Assembly: GCF_032854445.1 (NCBI RefSeq)
Contig: NC_088298.1
Span: 5,886,160-5,950,159 of the forward strand
Direction: 5' to 3'
Origin: Liolophura sinensis
Taxonomy: Eukaryota > Mollusca > Polyplacophora > Chitonida > Chitonidae
DNA: 64,000 nucleotides
Every line of letters begins with the position of its first letter. Within the stretch, counting starts at the first letter, position 1. Both the position numbers and the translations under genes were made by a program. The notes under the pieces are model-generated. The model was not told the DNA's origin and did not search any database. It was given only the letters and a program-made list of their open reading frames with translations. This document shows, piece by piece, positions 12,301 to 21,300 of the stretch.

Positions 12301-15300
12301 ATAATGCTGTCCGCCGTTGTTCAAGTGAAATATTCTTGAGTACGACGTGAAACACCAATCAAATAAATAAATAAATAAAAAGGAATAAATAAAACACTCT
12401 TAACATGAATGGAACTGACAAACACAAGCAAGATGTTTAACCTAAGTCATGCAAAAACCAAATAAAATACAGCATTTCCTGCTCTTTTTTGAACGCCTTA
12501 CTGCCTCAAGTTTTTTGCATACGGAAGAGCAACTTACAGTGCGATTCATGCATCTATTTAATTTCATTTTGGAGGCAAAACTTTATTGGTTTTATCAGTC
12601 CACACAGAATTTTTTTGTTTTTTTTCAATTTTCCAATTTTTTTCCCAATTTTGGGGTTTCACATAAGGCATAATTTTATCAGTCCACACAGATGGACTAC
12701 TGACCTCAGAATATGCTTGAACAAACATCTGGCAAACATGCGACAAGGTTAAAGAATCACAGTAGTAACCATAGCACTTGCACATGTTTCCAAAAATCCT
12801 CAAGTACATAGGTTAAAGAATCACAGTAGTAACCATAGCACTTGCAGATGTTTACAACAAATCCTCAAGTACATAGGTTAAAGAATCACAGTAGTAACCA
12901 TAGCACTTGCCGATGTTTCCATCAAATCCTCAAGTACATAGGTTAAAGAATCACAGTAGTAACCATAGCACTTGCCGATGTTTCAAACAAATCCTCAAGT
13001 ACATAGGTTAAAGAATCACAGTAGTAACCATAGCACTTGCAGATGTTTCCAACAAATCCTCAAGTACATAGGTTAAAGAATCACAGTAGTAACCATAGCA
13101 CTTGCCGATGTTTCAAACAAATCCTCAAGTACATAGGTTAAAGAATCACAATAGTAACCATAGGACTTGCAGATGTTTCCAACAAATCCTCAAGTACATA
13201 GGTTAAAGAATCACAGTAGTAACCATAGCACTTGCACATGTTTCCAACAAATCCTCAAGTACATACCATTCAATCATGAGCATTCTATTTAGACAGTCTT
13301 CCCCACAGGCTGCCATGCCAGCCTCCCTGTCTTCTGCAGATGTTATGCAATCACACAACATACGCTTAACCTCTCGCATCTGTTTGGAACGTTTCCTGAA
13401 AAGGCCAAAATCACACTTTTTATATTTAGCCAATCAATTTATTTGTAGTTTTCAATATCCATGTACGAAACTGTAATACTTGATAACTTCATTATTTCTT
13501 GGCCATCTTCACTTAAATTACAGCCATTTTGCAAGAAAAAGAATAATTTCACCAATTAAAAACTTATGACAAAATTGTCAAGTATACTCAGACTTATTTT
13601 TTTCAACATACCTGTGTATTTTCATGCTACACTCAAGGCTATTTTCTTAGACAATGCTTTTACTGAAAATAGCATTTTCAAATTTTCCTGGCCACTTACT
13701 TTTCGCCTATGTAGATGTTATCAACGATTCGCTCAAAATATGGAGGATCTTCTGGAAGCTTCTCCGGTTCCTTTGGTATTTCTTCCTCAGAAGCTTCGTT
13801 TTCTTTCATTTCTTCCTCTTTGAAGGGCTCTGCAGCAGACGACGTAGCTACTTCCTGGTCATGTGACCAGAGAGGTTCAGGTTTGAGCTCGTGTTTGACC
13901 TCTGTTGCCATAGGCTCAGAATTGTTGCCACTTTGAGTTGAACTTGGCTCAGCGTCACACACATCTGGGGTAGAAACAGGGAACAAAGTTGTAGTTTGGT
14001 CAGCTGGAGGTGGAGGGCATACAAAATCCATGCCTACAGCAACAGTCGCTCGAACCTCGACATTCTGCGGGGCAAGTGGGGGAGGAGTCAAGCAAATCGG
14101 AGCAAGACCTTCTGCTTCGCTCGTTCTTCTCCAGCGAGATTTCAGCTTGCCGGGACTCTGGTAGTTGGTCTCTTCTTTCTTGATGTCTGCGATCTGTGGT
14201 CTTGTAGGTAGTCGAGGAGATCCATCAGAAGTAGATGGCGTTGCAAAGGAGACGATATCAGCATCCTTATCTTCCTCCTCCTTCTCATTCACATCTGCTT
14301 TCCTCGATGACGGAGGATCATCTTTGTGATAGGGGTCGGATCTCCTATCCCTGTATCTAGAGTCCCTTGTTCGGTCACGTTCACGATCACGATCACGATT
14401 TCTACTCCTGTCAGATGAGCGATCGTCGTCGTAGTCATAACGGTAATCGCGACCTGAACGACGACGATCACTGTAATCGCGGGAACGTCGATCGTCATCA
14501 CTACGAGAGTCCTCGTCATACCGTCTCCTTCCCCTTCGATCCCTTTCCTCCTTTTCTCTCCTCCTCGCTCGCTCTGCTCGTTCTTTTTCTTTTTTGCTTT
14601 TACCTCCGTCTGTATCATCCTGCTCAGATTTTTCCTTTTCTTTTCTCTCCTCTATAGATCGGATTCGCCCACTACGCCTGCGTCCGCTTGGTTCACTGTC
14701 ACTTCGACTATCACTGTCACTAGGCTCATTCGCACCTTGGACTCTGTCTTTCCTCCCTTTTCCTTGAGAACTTTCTGCGCTGCGTAATGAGGAATCTGCT
14801 GATGAGCTGTCAACTTCAGCCCGGTCAGCTGACCCAAATGGTTTCCACCCAGACATGGTTGATTCTGCAGCAGTTCTCCTAGCAGCAGTATCGGTAACTC
14901 TCTCTTTTCCAGCATCCTTAACTTGAGAAGAAAAAATTCCAAAAGGACTTCCTGTGGCAGTGGTGGAATCGGCAATAGAAGGCTTGATCTCAGGAGCACC
15001 AGTCCCCTTCTGTCCAGCAGCATCTAAGCTTTTATCAGATAAGCCACTGAACACGATTTTATCAGGCAAACCAAAAAAACCTCGTTTCTTTGGAGGAAAT
15101 ATTCCTTTCTCTTTTGGAGCAGAGGTATCTGAACTGGGTACAAATCTTCTGATTCCCCCCAGTGGCTGAGGTGGTTTTGGTAGGCTGAGACTACCTGGGG
15201 CATCAGACGGTATCTGACTGGTATCCTCTGGAGGTAGTTCTACTGGAGCCTGAGACAAATGCGTTGAGGCTGCTTCTGGTGGTGCACCAAGTGAAACATG

Positions 15301-18300
15301 AGCATCTGTAACGGTGCTAGATACCACTGGAGGTAGAGTACCGGTGATTTGTGATGCAGTAGTGAATTGTGACCTGGCAGTGGCTTCTGGTAGAACAACA
15401 CCCGGTGGTATGGAACAGAAAGAAGTTTTGGCATATCCTTGTGGTACAGCCTTGACTGTTGGTACAGCACTAACTTTAGGTACTGGGGTGTGTTCTGTTT
15501 GACCGGTGAACTGTTGTATGGCAGCAACTTGCGCTACAGTACTGGCACTTGTGTACGCTACTGGAGAATCTTGAGTTACAGGAGTAGTTTGTGGAATGAC
15601 AGAGAGATGTGGTGGACCAGGGATCTCTGATACAACAGTGCCAAATGGTGAAGTCGCTGCTGCAGAAGGAACTGTAGGTGGATGTGAAACTGGAACAGGT
15701 TTCTCATTTGGAAGGTTCAGCCCTGAAGGTGCCACAGGTGGGAGGGGAATTCCAGATGGAGCCAAATGCTGTAAATGAATTCCCATGGGTGCCACAGTGG
15801 ACGTTGGAATTCTTGACGGTGCCACTGGGGGAGGAGGAATCTCTGAGGGTGCAACAGATGCTAATGCAATTCCCAATGATGCTCCTGGCGGTGGAGGAAT
15901 TCCCGATGGTGCCACTGGTGGTGGAGGAATTCCTGAAAGTGCCACAGGCTGTGGAGGAATTCCTAATGGTGCTGCAGATGGTAGGGGAATTCCTGATGGT
16001 GCTACAGGTTGTGGAGGAATTCCTAAGGCTGCCACTGGTATTGGAGGAATTCCCCTGGGTGCCAATGGTGGTGGATTAATTCCTGAGGGTGGCACAGGTG
16101 GAATGTGTGAGGCAGGCTTAGAGGCTGACCAGACCTGTTGTGGTTTCAACAAGGCCACAGGATCCACCGTAGGTTTTGGTGATTGATGCAGAGGCAAAGG
16201 CGCTGTGTCTGCTGAACTGAACTCTTTCACTGGTGGATGAACTGTAACTGGGGCTTGACCTACAGTTGGTAGTTGTGTGTTCCCAACAAAACTGTCAACA
16301 TTCCCTGATGGATGTGAGGCAACCTGTGAATTAGGTACCGATGAGAAACCAGGAGCTTCTCTTGTGCTCACCAACATCTGTGATTTAGACGGAATGACAT
16401 CTAATGACGGCTTGTGGACTGCCACGGGTGGATCACTGGGTAAGTTAACTCCTGCAAGTTGAGCAAGATTCAAACTGGAAAGCTCTGCTTTTTGTCCTGA
16501 GGTGGGTTGACTGGGAGCAAGTGGAATAGGGATACTGTCTGGTGATGAAAGTCCTACTTCAGAGATAGATCCAACTCTTTCAGTTTGAGAAGACTGGACA
16601 ACTGGGGAAAATTTTCCAAACTGCTGTTCACCAGACATTGGCTTAGGAATGGCTTCAGCCCTTTCTGGTGCATCATTAGCTTTCACTGTTTGGGGCTCTT
16701 TCTGTACCTCTGATCCTAGGGAATCTGCAGGTATCTTCAACGATGGTTGCAGAGCAAGAGATTTCTCCCCAAGAGCACTGTTGTTGTGTTCCATTTCAGG
16801 TCTCCCTTCAAAGCCACTGGATACAGTTATTTTCTGCACAGGAGGCTTAATTGTAGTTGGGGAACCAGATTTGTGTTTGCCTGCTTGAAGCAGCACCGGA
16901 ATACTTGGCTTAGGCGATGAGCGCATGAATGTGAAAGACACCTTACCTGATGGCGTATTTGTAGAGGTGGGTCCCAGACTGGGTGTAGGTGTATGTGTAG
17001 CTTGGTTGGACTGAGCTAATCTTGGAACTGTTGTTGTTGGAGATTGTACTCCTGCTGGTAGTGTAGCCAATGGTGAATTCACATTAGGTACTTTGGAAGG
17101 CAGAACAGGGGGTAAAGGAATGGAATCAAGATCCAGAGGTAGCTCTGAAGGAGGCTTTATTCTGTCCAGAGTACTTTGAGCACCTGTAGCCACATTCGAG
17201 TCAGCCTTAGCTTTCATTCTTTCGCCATCCACTTCAGGTTTAGGGAGGTTGACCTCAGACAAGAGCTTCGAAGGCTCTGTTCTACTTGAAGTCTCTTCAT
17301 CACTTTTCTCAGGTGTTGCTGCCAATTCTGACATTTTGCAAGAAGTTGGAATTAGTGTTGATTTATGCACATCTGGAGAACACATTAGTCTGGACCCTAT
17401 AGGGCTTGCCTTATCAGGGCATTGCACCATATTATCCTCTGCAAGTTTAGCCCCTTCTTCCACACAGGACACTGTTGACAAACGAATACTTTCAGGAATG
17501 GGACCTGGTACTTTCTTTTCTGCAATTTTTGATTGTGCTGCTGCAAGCTGTAGTGGATCTGGAATCACAGCTGGCAATTCTGTTGCCAGAAAAGGTGCTG
17601 CCATCTTTGAATCTATGATAGGTGGTGGTGGAACAGGCTTGGGACCCTGCTCAGATAAAGTTGTAGAAAATAAAGACAACTGGAAAACAGAGGCCACATC
17701 AGGTTTTTTTTGTGTGTCAATACTTACAGTTGGTGTCACCGCAGAATCAACTGGGGACTTCGATTTACAATCTGGTGCCTGAGGCAAGTCATACTTTTCT
17801 GTTGCAAACATAGGCATTTGTCCTGAAGGAAAAGGGTTAGGTAGCTTGTTGGGAAGGTCTGCTAGAGCTGCTGTACCAGTCTGAGGTTTGAGAGCACTGA
17901 ACAGAGGTGTGACTAGAGGAGAAGGTATGGATGGGGGTGGGACAGGTAGAGGGAAAGCATCCACTGGTTTAGGTACAAATGCTGGGGGAGGAACAGGGCC
18001 TGGAACTTTCTCAGGAAGAAGAACAGGCCCTGGAGGTTTAACTGGACCTGGAGCAAAAATGTTCCCAGATTTCTCTCCACCAGGAAGTCCTACTGGAGTA
18101 ACAACTGGGTCAGAATCATTTCCCTGTGGAAGAATGAACCCTGCAATGTTAACAGAAACTGGATTTACGTCTTTATCTGGAGGGTGTACTGAACCAGAAA
18201 CTGTTTCTGACAATGGTTGAGTGGCTGATGATGACAGTATGGTGTTCCTGGCTCCACTTGGGACTGAAAGCATTTCATGTTGAGCATCAGATAAGTGATG

Positions 18301-21300
18301 GAGTACATGCTGATCCTCATATATAGTTTCTCTAGATTTATCACTGCCAATATCTACTTTTTGGGTCTTTTCTACAGTTGAATCTGGACTAGACCATCTA
18401 GATCTCCTTTTCCCATGTTTTGCCCTTTTGTCATCAATGGTAGCAGTCTGTGATTTGGGAGAGTCATTCCCTGATGTAGAACTACATTGAACAGGCTCTT
18501 CGTGCAAACTCATGTTAGATGTCACAGCGTCACTATCTTCAGCTGAACGAGAATCTGTCTTTAAGTCAAACCGATTATACTTTGTTTCCTTTTCAGAAAG
18601 TTTCTTCTCTCTCTCCACGACAGCATCTATTTGAAGCTGGTCCACAAAACTTTCATCCCACAGAGACTTCCTTGAATCTAACAATGCATTGTCTTTGTCT
18701 TTAGTTTTAGTGAAATCCGAATCAGCAAAATCTGAGTTGTATTGCCTTGATCTGATCGCATCATCCAAACATTCTCCTTGTTTTTTAGATTGTTCTCTTC
18801 CACTTTCTGATCGCTCTCTGTCAATACTTTTATCTTCAGCTCCTCTTACTGTCCTTTTTGGATAGTCTCTATGAAATTCTTCCTCAGGACTCCTTTTACA
18901 CTGTCTTCTTTCTTCTGTAAGATGATCTGCTGAACTAGATCGTCTCCTTCTGCCTGAACGCAAATCTTTCCTTGTTTCGAAGCCCTCTGCTTGTTTCTTA
19001 TCTCCTTTGTCATATGCCTCAAAATCAATGGAGCTCTTTCGAACAGTTGTTTTCTCAGAGGTATGACTCCCATTCTGATCATAATATTCAGTGTCTTCAA
19101 GTCGTGATATTCGTATCTCTAGATCATGTGATAAATGGTGACCATATGTCTCTCTAGATGTTGAATGCTGCCATGGTTTGGCGCCAACCCTTCCTGATTC
19201 TTCAGATGCCTGTGAAACTTGGTTGTCCCATTTCAAAGGCCCGTCCCTATCTGCATCACCACCTGCGACATTTTTGTCAGAAATCTTTCCTCCACTGTGA
19301 GATCGAAGTCGCCTTCTCAAAGACTCTATTCCTTCATGCTCATCAGTAGAATCCTGCGAAGAATCGCTGTTGTATCTTTTCTCTGATTTCCTACGCCCAG
19401 CATAGTCGATCAAGAGCTTGGAATTTCCCGATGATTTCTTATTCTGCAGACTGTGAGAGTCACTAGAAGAATACATTTTAAGCAGTCCTAAAGCAGAATC
19501 TGATGGTACCTCATGATCTTCACTTTTGCTTGAGTTATCATTATCATGTGGTTCTTTAGATCTTGTGCGAATCTTGTGCGAATCTCTTGTTACAGTCTCA
19601 ATTTCAGTATGTCTTGAAGAGTGCTTTTCTTCCATTTCCCTTCTTGATATCCTGGGTTCTAATGAATTGTACTCAGGAGAATTGGAACGATCTTTAGAGT
19701 CCAAATCGACCTTATCAGACTGTCTTGATGGCCTCTTAGGTAAGCATACTTTACCTTCATTGGAGGAATCTCTTGTTCTCAGCCTTAACTCCCTGTCTCG
19801 ATGTCTCATCTGCCTGGACTGTCTTGGTGATTCCTTTGAGTCAGATTCCTGAGAATCACTTGAAGGGTTTCGTTTCATCCTTTGCTCACGAATTTTAGAG
19901 GCTTCTGCCCTTTCGATAGACCTCCTTGAAGTTCGATTCATGGGCCTTGTTCCATCCTTTTCAAAAGAATCTCTTCTGAGCCTACGCCTAGACTGCCTGG
20001 ATTCCGTTTCACTAGATGAATCGTGTCTAGATTTTGACTCCACCGATTCTCTTCGATGAGACTCATTTGAAAGTCTCTGAGAACACCGTCTTCTAGTCCT
20101 AGGTTCCTCAACTTCTGGAGACTCCTGGGACCTCTCTCTCCTTGATCTTTTCACTGGTGATTCAGAATCTCTACGTGCCTTGCGTTCAAATGATCTGGAT
20201 CGTGATCTTCTGCGATCAGATTCATACGGTGATCGACGCCTCGATCTGAACTCTGGGGACTTGTGCATCTCATCCCTGTGTCTGTCCGACCTCCTGCTTG
20301 AGAACTTTCTATCCTCCTTTCTGTCATCACGATCCGAATCACCAGATGAATCTCTCCCATGCCTTTTCTCAGATTCGCTTCTATCGTATCTCTTAGATCT
20401 ACGCTTTGGAGACTCACGAGCCTTTCGATCGTGAGACTCTCGAGACCTGGATGAACGAGTCTCTGCCCTACTATATCCTTCAGTACTCGATCGCAGTTTG
20501 CGTCTTTGTTCACCAGAATGCATCACATCACTGCTTTCAGATCCCTCTCTATGATTTGGTGACGCAATCGTTTCTTTTTCACTTTTCTCTGACTTGGCAT
20601 AGAGAGACTCTGGTGAGGAGAGTTCCTTTGTTTGCCTGGAGCTCCTGCTGGACACAGCACTGTTCTGTGCCTCGCTTACGCAAGGGGAAGGATTCACTGA
20701 TGTCTGACTAGAGTCTTGGACCACTTGCAATTCTGAATGGCTATGACTTTCCGCTGCAGATAGCCCCGTCTCCTGATCTCCCCACCTAGAACGTCTTGTG
20801 CGTCTGGTCACGGTTGGCACACTTTGACTTCCAGTGACTTCAGAAGGTTTTGGCACCAAAGCTGTTTCACTTGAAGTTAAAGCCATCTCTGGAGTTCCAC
20901 CTTCACTACCAATAACTTTCTTCCCTTCAAGTAAAGTCTGCACAACAGCTTTTGCCTTCTGAAGGCTTTCTTGATCAGAAGATGGAAAATCCAGTTTCTT
21001 CGTAGCAGGCGCAGCACTTTCACTTTCACTATCATCATCAGACTCAGCTGAAAACACATTTAGTCTTTTAGTTGTCTTTATCTGAAAGCAGATTTTTCCT
21101 TTTCCTGAATCCTGTCCCATTTGAAATTTCCCAAGCCTAGTTCTTGGAGGCACCAGGGAAATCTTTGGAACACTCTGCTTCGCAGATAAAACCAAAGCCG
21201 CATCTGAAGACGAAGATACTATTGCTTTATTTGGCTTTTCTGGGGATCCTTCATCTTCTGCATCATCAGAAAACAAATCTACTTTGATCTTCTCATCTGC

